64,000 nt of DNA. Origin: Hemicordylus capensis. Taxonomy: Eukaryota > Chordata > Lepidosauria > Squamata > Cordylidae. Below the pieces are notes generated by a model. The model searched no databases. It saw only the letters and a list, made by a program, of their open reading frames with translations, and was not told the DNA's origin. Positions 48,501-60,500 of this stretch are shown here, in pieces. Every line of letters starts with the position of its first letter. Position 1 is the stretch's first letter. Location: positions 560,501-624,500 of the forward strand of contig NC_069665.1 in assembly GCF_027244095.1 (NCBI RefSeq), in the 5' to 3' direction. The translations under genes and the position numbers were made by a program.

Positions 48501-51500
48501 GGAGGCGGCGGCCTCGCTGCTGAGCGCCCGGCGGCTCATGAAGACCGTCCTGGAGGACAAGCGGCTGGCCCGGCTGCAGCGGGAGGGCGGGGTGCTGCTG
48601 GCCCGCCTGCGGAAGGAGGAGTCCGGCGTGGCTCTGACAGAGGACTACCGGTGAGCCGGCGGGGGCGGGAGGGAGGGAGGGAGGGGGGGCAGGACCCTCC
48701 CGGGGCGCGCCAAGGGGCCCCATCCAGGGCCCGGGCCCCGAGGGGCCTCCTCTGAGGAGCAGGGGCTGGTGCATCCGGCTCCCCTCCACCCCGCCTGGGA
48801 GGCAGCCCCGGCTGAGAGCAGGGGAGGGGAGCCCCGGCCTGCCCAGCCCCAGCCCCAGCCCAGCCCAGCCCAGCCCAGCCCTCTGTGCCACCCTGTCCCT
48901 GAGCCCTCCTGAGGAGCTGGCTGGCGGGGGGGGGGGCTCAGCCGCTGGTGAGAAGCCCCCCTCCTGCCCGGTGGCTGCTGCCATCTCACAGGCCAGGGTG
49001 CCAAGTCGTCATCCGTGGCCTTGGGGGGCGGCCCCGTCTCGGGCGCAAGTGGCTGCCGTCTCCTGCCGGCGTGGGCCAAGCTGCGGGCCCCTCATGGTGG
49101 GGCCCCCCAGCGCCTTCCCGCTCAGCCCCAGGGCCCTGCCAGCTGGCCTTGTAAAGTTCAGTGGCCATGGGCTTGTGGCAAAGCAGCCGGGGAAGCCAGC
49201 CCTGCAGAGCTTGGTTGCTGGTCAGGAGGGGGTCAGAGAACCCCTTTGCTGGCAAGGGGCGGGGCGCCCCCTCCTCCTCCTCCTCCTCCTCCTCCTCCTC
49301 CTCTCAGCCCCCGCAAGCTGTGCCTCCCTCTTCTCTTGGCCTCCCGTCCCAGGACTCAGCATGGAAACTCCACCCGGGGTGGGGGCGGGGGGGGGGAGCG
49401 AGAGACTCCCAGCTCTTGTCGGAGCCCCCGGCCCCCACCGACCGGCCGGGCTTCCCTTTCAGAGATGCCGTGGAGGTGGCCGGCACACTGTACAACCACG
49501 TGGACGAGGGCATCCACCGGCTGGTGATGGCTTCGAACCAGCGGATCCAGGCGCTGGAGATGGCGATGGACTTTGAGGCCTTTGAAGACGGCTTCCGGGA
49601 GGTTTGTGGCGGGCCTTCGGCTGGGCTCCGGGAGATCTCCCTATCCTGACCCCTGTTGCCAAATGCTTGGTGTGGACTTCAGGATGCCTGGGCAGCCTTG
49701 GGCTGGCTGGAATGCCCTCCCTAGTCGCTGGGGTTGCTCCTGGACCCAGCCGTGGCCAGGAGTGCTTCCTGCCTCTTCCCCTTGGGAAGAAAGCGGTGTT
49801 CTTCTCTGTCCAGGCAGGGACCTGCAGAAAACCCCCATCCCAAATGGGCCTGATGAAAACAGATTGGTGCATAACATGCCCTCTGGAAATTTGGCATTAA
49901 TATGGTCTTCACTGGGACCATGCCCAAACAGGGCGGTGTTATGGGGAGGGCAAGAGGGCTCTCTGCAGCCTGCTGCGTCCACCAGCAACCCACCCCACTT
50001 CCCCTTGCCCAATCTAACCAGGGCAAGGGGCAGGGGAGCCCCTGGCAGCTGCCACCGAGTCAGGACTCGGAGTGTGGGTGCCTCTAGGAGCCTTGGGAAC
50101 TGCCGTTTCCCATGGCTCCTGGTGGCCCTGGATGCTGCTGCTGGGCCTGCTCGCATCCGCATCCAGGCGCTTGACCGCCTCCCGCTGTGGTGGTTTGTGG
50201 GAGCCCTCCCCGCCTTCACCTCAGCAGGCCCGGGTGGTGGGCTGGGCTGCTGGTTGGCTCTGGCTTCAAGTTCTGCTGCATCTTGGGGCAAAACTGCTGG
50301 ACTCCAGCCGCCCCGTTTCTGGATACCGGCCCCCATGGCTTGGACCCGTGAGCATCCCTCGCTCTGTGGCCACTGGCGGCCACCCTGCTGCCATCTTGTC
50401 CCGGGAGCCTTTGCGGAGCCAAGCTGGGAGCTGCCCGAGCCCAGAAGGGCCTGAGCTGTGCTCCTCACAGGCTGGGCTTCGGAGCTGCAGGCCCGGGAGC
50501 GTCTCCGGGCCAGGCCTGAGGAGAGGCTGTGGTCGGTGTGCACGTTCTTTCCAGCGATTAAGGAGGCTGGCCTCGTTAGCCAGAGGGAGGGGGGAGGGGG
50601 TTCTGGGAACCGATTCGCCCCATCGCTGGCAGTCACGGCGGCCTCCTTTTCTCTTAGGTCAGCAGTTGGATTGAGAACGTTGGCCAGACACGCCTCGCAG
50701 AGCTGAGTGAGCCAGACGCCTCCTGGGCAGCCGCCGACGCGCTTCGGGCTCAGGAGCAGTTCTGGGACTTTGAGCTGGTGGCCCGTGTAAGTGCTCTCAC
50801 CCCTCCCCTCGGGGGCCTCCCTCACTCTCCGGGCAGATCCTGGGGCGGCCATCTGGCTTTGGCTAGGGGACCAGTCCTCGAAGGCTGTGGGGCTCGGCCC
50901 TGGTGGCCCTTGGCTCATTGGAAGAAGCCCTGGCTGTACCCCCCAGGCGTGTGACTGAGGCTGGGGGCCTTCTGCACTGCAGACCAGGGCAAGCGACGGG
51001 GCCCTTACTGGCATCTGGCACCTCCCAAGGGCCCAGTTGGCAGCAGAGGGGCACTTCCTTCCTGCCCAGCTCAGCAACTTTGTCTGCAGTGGCAATTGGC
51101 TGAGCTGCTGTGATGTCATGGAATGAACATAACCCTTCTAGCCTCGGAGGGAAGGGCGGGGAGTGAGAGATCCGTGGGGCTGGGGTGTAAACCTCATGCA
51201 GGCCCTCAAGATTAGGAGGAGCTGGAGCTGACGCGAAGGGCACCTCGCCAGTGGGCAGTCAGGAAGTGGAGTGGAGGGGAAATGAGGAGCAGGTGAGCTG
51301 GGCCCAGGGCTCTTCCCTGCGCCTGCATGCCCCGGATCTCTGCCTCCGTCCCTGGTGCTGCTGCTGCAGAGGCGGCGGCGGTGGGGGGGGGCAGGGCAGG
51401 AACGGCCCCCTGCTGGGGGTCTGTAGGGAGCGCGTGATGCCTGCCCTGGACTTTCCTCTTGGGCTTCCAGAAAGCTTCCCACAAAGTTCCCCATCAGAGA

Positions 51501-54500
51501 CTTCGCAGTCATGGGATAAGGGGGCAGGCTCCTGGTGACTGGCTGAAGGAGGTGTGGGGATCGATGGACAGTTCTCGAAAGGGTGGGGTGTCAGAAGTGG
51601 GGCCCCCCAGGGATCGGTACTGGGACAGGCGCTTCTTAATGTAGTCATAAATGATCTAGAAGTGGGGGGAAGCAATGAGGTGGCCCCATCTGCAGATGAC
51701 ACTCAACTATTCAGGGTAGTGAAATCCCAAACAGATCGCGAGGAGCTCCAAAAAGATCTCTCCAAACTGTCTGAGTGGTGACAAAATGGCAAATGCGGTT
51801 CGATGTTGGCAAGTGTGAAGTGATGACGGAAAGTGGTTCTTTGAATGGGCAAAGACCCCAACTCCACATATACGCTGATGGGGTCTGAGCTGTTGGTGAC
51901 GGACCAGGAGAGGGATCTTGGGGTGCTGGTGGACAGCGGGTTGGAAGTGTCGACTCAGTGCGCGGCAGCTGAGAGAAAGGCCAATTCCATTAGGAAGGGG
52001 ATTGCAAAGAAGGCTGCTATAATATCTTTATGCAAATCAGTGGGGTGGCTACATTTGGAGTACCTCAGACTGATCATAGAACTGGAGAAGCTGCAGAGGA
52101 GGGCCACCAAGATGATCAGGGGCTGGAGCAGCTTCCTTACGAGGCCAGGCCACCATACCTGGGCGCTTTCCAGATGACAGGCTGTTCAGCAGTAAAATGC
52201 TTCGGCCCGGCAGGATTGTTTTGAAAACGTAAATAGCTTGCCCAGCCCTCCTACAATGGGAAAATACAGCTTGCTTTTTGGAGGGGGGGGGGGCGAGACA
52301 CATGCAGTGTCGTAGGACTAAAACTCAAGGATGAAATCCAAAAGAAGGCATCGGAAATGTGAATGGCACCTTGCTGACCGCAGAGGGACTGTGATGTTGA
52401 AGCACAAGCGATACGGAAGCAAACTTAATGGGCAGTAGTGACACTGTTGTAGTGGTTAATCTGGAAAGCACCCTGGGGCTTTTTAGTTTTAGTTTGAGAG
52501 AGATCTATAAAATGCATGGTGTGGAGAAAGTTGACAGAGAGAAGATTTTCTCCCACGCTCATAACACTAGAACCAAGGAACATCCCATGAAACTGACTGT
52601 CAAGAAATTTAGGACTGAGGAAAGGAAGTGCTCTTTCACACAACGCATAGTCAGCCTATGGAATTCTCTGCCACAAGATGTGGTGACAGCCCACAGCCTG
52701 GCTGGCTTTAAGAAGGGTTTAGATGAATCCACAGAGGACAGGTCTCTCCATGGCTACTAGTCTGGTGGCTACAGGCCACCTCCAGCCTCAGAGGCAAGAC
52801 GCCTCTCAATGCCAGTTGCAGGGGAGCAGCAGCAGGGGGGAGGAGGGCAGGCCGTCCCCTCTGGCCTGGGGGCTCCCCAGAGGTGGCATCTGGTGGGGGC
52901 CACTGCGGGAAGCAGGGCTGGAGGGGCCTCCTTGCAGGGCCTGACCCCGCAGGGCTGCTCTGATGCTCTCTGGGCCACCACCTCTTCCTGTGCCTGTGCC
53001 CCCCCCCGCCCTGCCTCCCCCCCGACCACTGTGCCATTCGTCAGCTTGAGTCGGAGGCACCTCCCCCCCGACCCCCCCCCCCATCACTTGCGAGCTGACT
53101 TAGCTGGAAATGAGCTCTTCTCAGTTAATTAACTGCCGCCTTTCCTCGGCCCCCTTCGGAGTTGCTGCTCCTGGGGCTGGGAAGAACCGGAGCAGCCCTC
53201 CCGGGCGGCAGCTAGACGTGCCGGCTGCCACTTGTGGCTCCGTGCCACGGGCCGGGCGCTCTCCGTGGACGCCCCGCAGGACTCCCCGCCCGCCCGCCCA
53301 CCCAACTGGAAAAAAAACAGGCCAGCCCCGCCAGCAGTATCGAGCGCCCGGTCCAGGCAGCTCAGCAGCCCCCTCCCTCCCTCCGCCCCCACGGTCAGCC
53401 CCCCCCCCCGGCGCAGGGGTCCCCCGCGGTCTCCTCCTGCGCAGCCTCTGCGTGTGCGCGCGTGACAGGGCGCCCCTCTGCCGCTGGGCTTCCAGGAGTA
53501 TTGCCGGAGGGGGCAGGACGCTCTGAGGAAGGCGGGCCGCTGGGCGGCCGAGGGCGGCGGGCTGCGGCTGCAGCAGTGCCGCCTCCAGCTCCAGGGCTTC
53601 AGCAGCCGGCTGGAGGCCGGCAAGCGCCGGGTCGAGGAGACTGCCCAGCTGTACGCTTTTGTGGAGCAGGTGAGCCCCGGGCCGGCAGGGAGCGGGAAAG
53701 AGGTGCCCCCCAGGCGGGGGTCCCGAGGGCAAGAGGGAGCGACTGCCTCCGCCCGAGTCGGTCTGTGGTGGGGCTGCAACGGGGGCCGACACCGACGGAG
53801 CTGAGCCGCAGCCCCTCCCAGGCGGGCCGCCCTCCTCTGTGGCCACCTGCAGCCCCCGGGGTGGCCTTGCCCAGAGAGCCAGCCTCGGGCCCTCCCGGTT
53901 GGGGAGAGAAGCCCGCGTGGGCCCCAGGAGGAGGAGGAGGAGGGAGGGGCGGCCGGCAGGGGCCTCAGCCCCTCTGGGATCCCCTGGGACAGTTCTGCCG
54001 CTGCCTGCCCCCCACCCAAGGTCTCTGCCTGGGGGGCGAAATGCAGAGCCGGTCAGCACCGGGGGGGGGGCCTTAATGGCCAGCTGGCGTCCCGAGAAGG
54101 CAGGCCGCCCCCCCCTTCCGCTCTGGTGGGAGCTCCCTCGTGCTCGCGGAGCGCAAAGCAAGACCGGCCACGCTCCGTGGCACTTTGCGGCCAGTGCTGA
54201 AAAAGGGAACCCGAAGGCCGGCCCTCGGGGGGGTCTGGGCGGGTTGCCCTCCCAGCCCTGGGGCCAGAGGCGTAACTATAGGGGGGGCAGGGGGGGCACG
54301 TGCCCCGGGCACCATCTTTTCTGGTCACGTGGGGGGCGCCGCCATGACAAAAAATATTTTATTATTATTATTTATTTTTTGTTAATACAAATGTTTCCTG
54401 CTCAGTGCAGCAGCGCTGCAGCAGTCAAGGGAGCGCGTCGGCGCCCCCTCCCCCATGAGCGGTCCCTTCTGCGCCGCCCACGCCCCCCCATTGCTTTGCT

Positions 54501-57500
54501 GGCGCCTGGCGGCCAGTCAGTGGCCTGGCTTGGCGGCGGCGGCGGGCGCTTGTGAGGAAAAACCTAAGTATAATGTAGTATGTTGGGGGGGGGGGGCGTG
54601 GGGGGGGTGCCATTTCAGTGCTTGCCCCGGGCGCTGTTTCCCCTAGTTACGCCTCTGCCTGGGGCGCCCTCGGGTGCTGAGGCCCAGGAGGCGGCCCGGC
54701 TCTCCAGGCCCTCCCGCCACGCCACCTTCCTCGGCCCCTCCACTCCCTGAGCTGGAGGGCCCACATCCCCCCCCCGGCCACCCCCCCCGGCTTTCCATTT
54801 CCCGGAGCAACGTGCCCTCCCCGCCTCACCTGGCCCTTGGCTCAGGGCGGCTGAAAGGGGGCACCTGTGGGGGGAGAGGGGGGAGGAGGGCCTGGGGCTG
54901 GGCACGGAGTGGGTGCCGGCTGCTGCTCCCCAGCCCCCCCCAGCCCCATAGCGGCTGCTTCTGTGTGTTTCTGCCCAGCCAGGCTCCAGAGGAGCAGGAA
55001 GGGGGGCCCATTGTGCTGCTGGAGACAGAGCCGGCCCTGAAGGGGGGCTGGGGGGGGGGCGCTGGCCGCCTGATGAGCCCTCTTGGCTTGGGAGTCCCTC
55101 TGCCGGGCACAGCGATGGCTTCGTGGGCCAGGGCAGTCTCTCTGGCCGCTTTCGGCCGCCCAGACCCTTCCAGACCTGGCATAGGGGGCAGGGAAGGTGC
55201 CAGCCCCTCCGCGCAGCCGGGGAAGAGCTGTCTTCCTTGGGCTCGAAAGCCTTCCAGTCAGCCTGCCCATTTCCTCAGAGGCTCATGTCCTCCCATGAGG
55301 ACTAGAACCTTGATTGCCAAGCCACCGTGTTCTGAACGGCCGGCTGGATGTGGGCAGAGCGTGCCTGCCTTGGTTCGGCCTCACGCTGGCTTGGATCCAC
55401 ACCCTCTCCTGGTCCACGGTCCGCTGCTTTGCCTGGCAGCCGCCGATGCTCCCCTCGGCCGCTCTCTAGAGCCAGAGCAGAAGCTTCAGACGTGCCCAAC
55501 CTGCCCCTGAGGGGGCCAGGCAGCTGCACCCTCCGTCACAGCCTGGCAGGGGAGCGGGCAGAGCCTGGGCTGGCCTCCCGCCTGGTGGCACAGCGAGCCC
55601 CTTGTTGGCGCCAGAGCCCCCCTTGGGGGTGCTGAGCAGCCTTGCCTTGCGTCTCCCCCCCCCCGCCCCGCTGCAGGCCCTGGAGGGGATGAGCCGCCTG
55701 GCCGGCATCAGCCTGGAGGAGTGCAGCTCCCCGGAGCACTGCGCAGCGGCCCTCCAGCGCCTGGAGAGCTACAAGGGGCAGCACCCGGAACTCAGCGCCA
55801 CCGCCTTCCAGGAGATGAAGGAGCGGGCCTGCCGGCTGAAGAGCAGCCATGGCCTGAAGCGGTGGCAGCTCGCCTGGGCCAGCTGGCAGGAGACCATGCT
55901 GGGCTTGGAGACCAAGCTGGCAGCGGCCCTGAGGGCCAAGAGGGCCTTGTGGCCGGCGGAGGGAGAGCCCAGCTGGCCTCTGGAAGGGGCCGGCCAGGTG
56001 AGCGAGAGGGGCTGGGCTGGGGAGCAGGGCACGGGGCGGCCGGCCTCCTTGGGCCCCCGCTGGGCTGCCCCCGAGGCCCCACCGCTGCCCTGCCGCCCGC
56101 ACTGTGAGCAGCCTGCCCTGGAGAGCATCGGGGAAGCCCCTGAGGCGGCCCCGGCCGGCCAGCCGCTCCCCAAAAGGGCCCTGCGCAAGGCCCGGAGCTT
56201 GGACCTGCCCTGCCCGGAGAGCCTGCGCTCCAGCTGCCAGCGCACACGCAGCCAGCCGGCCCGCCACGGCCACACCGGGGTCTTCATCCGCGGGCTGGAA
56301 GTCAGCAGCACGGAGCTGGTCTCCCGGCAGCAGCCGCAGCCACCGCCCCCCCTGGGCCTGACCGGCTGGGATGCGGGCTGCGGGCCGGAGGAGCCCAGGA
56401 GCAGCTGCGGGGTCCCTGCGCCGGAGGCAAGGAGCTGGGGCAGGTGAGCAGCCCGCTGGAACCGGGGGGGGGAGGCAGGGGGGCTGGCAGTCACTCTCCA
56501 CCTGGCTTGGGGAGAGCCCCACAGCACTCTGCCCGCCCCCCGAGGGTGGGCCGGGGTCTGGCAACTCTTCCTCCTCGCCCCTTTGCAGCTCCTCCGTCTG
56601 CCCCATCTAGTGAGTGGGCCTCCTCCCTCCCTCCCTCCCAGCCCCCTGCACCCCCTTGCAAGGGGGAGGGCGGAGGGAGGCAGGGCCTTCTCACTGGGGC
56701 AGAGGGCAGGACACGGCAGGGCAACGGGCCCCCTCCCAGAGCCACGCTGGGGCCCTCCCCGGGGGACCCAGCCGGGCGCCCACCAGTGTGGCGCAGTGAG
56801 GCAGCCCCTCTGGTGGCAGGTCCGGGGGGGGGGAGGCGCGCTCTGCCCGCGAGGCTCCCCCCTCCCCTCCGGCTCTCTCTGGCTCAGCAAGCTGCGGCCC
56901 ATCATGGAGGAGATGGTGGCCTCCGAGCGGGAGTACGTGCGCGCCCTGCGCTACACCCTTGAGAGCTACTTCCCGGAGCTGGAGCGGGCGGACCTGCCCC
57001 AGGAGCTGCGGGGCAAGCGCGGCGTCCTCTTTGGCAACCTGGAGAAGCTCCACCAGTTCCACAGCCAGTACTTCCTGCGGGAGCTGGAGAGCTGCTGCAG
57101 CCACCCCCTGCGCGTCAGCCACTGCTTCCTGCGACACGTGAGTCTCCCAGGGGGGTCGCCGGGGGCCCCTCCTGCCCCCACGGAAGCCCCCCCCACCCCC
57201 CGCCCTGCCTGCTGGGGGCTTCTGCGGAGGGAGCCAGAGGGGCCCGAGTGCCGGGGGCGCCCCGGCTGCGGCTGCCTCCTCAAGGCCCCGGCAGGGGGGC
57301 AAGCGCTCGGGGCGGGGGGGCCTCCGGGGGCCACCATCCAGAGCAGCCCCCCCCCCGCCCTGCCCTGGCTTAGGAGTCGTCCGCGTGCCCCACTTTGGCT
57401 TGTGCAGCTCTCGGGGGGCGCCTGCTTGCAGTGGGGCGGGCAAGCCCACTTTCCGTGGGGCTGAGTCCCTCCCCCCCTCCCTCCCCCCCCCCCCCCCGCA

Positions 57501-60500
57501 GAGAGACCAGTTTGGGATGTATGCCCTCTACAGCAAGAACAAGCCCAAGTCCGACGCCCTCCTGGCCGGCCGCGGGAACAGCAGCTTCTTCCGGGTAAGT
57601 CCGGCTCGGGAGCCCAGGAGCGGGCTGGGCTGGGGCTGCTGCCCCTCCGGCCGGGTGGGGCCAGGCTGGGGTGAGGGCTTCTTCCCGCTGTGTGGGGCCG
57701 GCCCCTTGGCCCCCCCCCACCGCCCTGCTCAGGAGCCCCGCCTCCCCCCGCCCCCCCGCAGCTGAAGCAGGTGCAGCTGGGGGACAAGATGGACCTGGCC
57801 TCCTACCTGCTGAAGCCCGTCCAGCGCATGAGCAAGTACGCCCTGCTGCTGAAGGACCTCGTCAAGCACTGCGGGCAGGCCCAGGAGCAGGAGCTGCTCT
57901 ACCTGCGGGCGGCCGAGGAGATGGTGCGCTTCCAGCTGCGGCATGGCAACGACCTCCTCGCCATGGACGCCATCTGGGACTGCGACGTACGTGCGCCACG
58001 GCCGGGGCGGAATGGGAGGGAGGGAGGGAGGGGGTCCATCCGGCGCCCCAGCCAGGCTGCTTGTGTGCCCCCCTGAGCCTCTGGAACTGCTTGCCACCCG
58101 TGCGGCCCACCAGCAGGGAAGCCGGCGAGCAGAGCGGGCCCTGCCTGCCTGCCTGCCTGCCTGGGCCCTGACTCGGCTTCCGTGCCCAGGTGAACCTCAA
58201 GGAGCAAGGGCAGCTGGTGCGCCAGGACGAGTTCAGCGTCTTCCTGGGCCGCCGGAAGTGCCAGCGCCACGTCTTCCTCTTTGAGGACCTGATCCTCTTC
58301 AGCAAGCCCAAGCGGATGCAAGGGGGCCTGGCCGTCTACCTCTACAAGCGCTCCTTCAAGGCAAGGGCGCTACTGCCTCCCGGGGGGCGCTCGGAGGGCG
58401 GGCTGGGCAGGAGGACCGCTCTGCAAGGCCCCCGAGAGAGGGCAGCCAGGCTCACGGCTGAAGACGGGCCGCTGCACCACTGGCCACCACCCAGCCCACA
58501 CCTGCGCAGCCGGGCGGCTTGTGGCCAGCCAGCTTTGGCAGTCCCGGGCAGGTGGCAGAAGCCGCCGAATGGAGTCTCTGCCAGTTGTGGCTGGTGGGCC
58601 TTTCCAGAGGAGAGCTGCTCTTGGGGCAGCAAGCGGGAGTGGCCCCCTTGGCTAAGCAGGGTCTGCCCTGGTTTGCATTGGAATGGGAGACTAGGCCTGT
58701 GAGCACTGGAAGGTACCGGCCCCTCTGGGAAAGCACCTGCCTGCTCGGGCTGGGAGAGAGTCCTGCCTGGAACCTGGGAGAAGCCGCTGCCAGTCCGTGT
58801 GCCGCAGTGCCGAGCTAGATGGGCCCACGGTCTGACTCGGTCGACAGCAGCACCCTGTGCTCCTAACGCCGGGGGACCCAAGACTGAGAAGCCCCGATTC
58901 CCAGAATTCACTGCCACAGGCTGCTGGCACGAGCAGAGGGCTTCTACTAGCCAGCACCCGATTTGCGCATGTGATGGCAGCTGTGCCCTGTCCACAGCCC
59001 CCTCCTTCCTCCCCCTGCTTGGAGGTCGTCCCTGCACACACCCCACCTTCCTCCTGGCGCGGGGATCATGGACACGCCCGCCCCCCCCCAGCCCCCTTAA
59101 TCAGCGCCCCCCTGCTCTGGGGGTTTGCCTCCTGGCTGATGGCCTCTTCTCTCCCCTCCTGCAGACCGCAGACGTCGGCCTGACCGAGAACACGGGCGAG
59201 AGCGGCCTGCGCTTTGAGATCTGGTTCAGGAGGCGGAAGCTGAGCGACACCTACGTCCTGCAGGCCAGCAGCGCCCAGACCAAGCGGGCCTGGACCGGCG
59301 ACCTCACCAGGATCCTGTGGGAACAGGCCACGCGCAGTAAAGGTGGGCAGCCTCCCCGGGAGCGCCGGGCCCCCTCGCCCTCTCAGGAGGACCAGCCGGA
59401 CGGGGAGGCGGCTGGGCCGGGGGGCGGCGGGGGGGGGGGGGGCGTCCGCAGTAGGGGCGGCTGTGCCCGCTGCAGGAGAGACGCGCCCTCCCTCCGCTGC
59501 CCGAGGGGTTCGGCGCAGAGCCCCCCTGCCCAGGTGAGTCCCCGTGGAGGAGGCCCGGCTGCCTCACTGCTGCGTGTCCCCTCCCCAGAGATCCGGATGC
59601 AGGAGATGGTGTCCATGGGCGTGGGGAACAAGCCCTTCCTCGACATCCAGCCCAGCGAAGCGGCCATCCACGACCGGGCCATCGACTACATCATGAAAGG
59701 CAGGGGTGAGTCCAGCCCCCCCCCACCGCCATCCCCCCCCCGCCGCCTCCTCCTCCTCCGATGGGAGCCACTGACGTGGCGCGCCTTCTTTTCTGGCAGG
59801 AGCCCGGACCCGAGCTTCCATCGCCGTCTCTCTCTTCGAGCACGCCAGCCCCTACCGGCGGCCGCCAGCCCCTCTGCCCGCCAGCGGCCCCTCCTCCCGC
59901 TCGGTCCTGGGGCCCCTCAACCTGCACACGTGCCTGGACCAGCACCGCCTGCTGCCCACCAGCCGCCCCTTGGAGGCGGGCCCCTGCCCAGAGGAGGAGG
60001 CCGAGGCCGAGGCGGAGACCAGCAGCCAGCCCTCCATGAGTACGTGCTCTCCGCCAGCCGGTGGCCGCTCTGCCTTGCCTTGCTGGCCGGAAGCGGGAGG
60101 GCAGGCATCTCCAGCAGCGGGGCCACTCGGGCCGCGGCCCACCCCCGCCAGCCGGCCAGCCCTGCGGGCCTCCCCGGCACACTCTCCGCCCGCCTGCCCG
60201 CCGTCCCTGGGGGTGGGAGCAGCAAGGCCTGTGGGGGGCTCGGGGGGCTGGTGCAGGACCGGCACGCTTGACCCGTCCGCGGGGCCCCCCTTGGCGCCCG
60301 CTGCTGACCCTCGAACCCCCCTCTCTCTGCGGCAGCCACGGAGAGCTCCGAGTCCTCCCAGGGCCTGTCTGGAAGCGGCTCCAGTGGCTCAGACAGCGGC
60401 TGCGTCTCCCGCATTCCCCGGGAGAGCTTCTGCGAAGACCTGGGCTCCCTGCGCTCCGCTCCGGCCGGCTCTTCTTTGGCCTCCCCCCTGGAGGAGAAAG

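Noticed and set aside
55998-56003. CAG|gtgagc inside exon 14 as a real donor
   Set aside because: The reading frame stays open through it, the following sequence carries the conserved LRKARS and IRGLEV motifs, and the downstream donor at 56444 fits the phase of exon 15.
58650-58700. Functional 5S rRNA gene
   Set aside because: Only the central promoter-like part resembles 5S rRNA; the rest is a SINE body and it recurs with divergence at seven sites.
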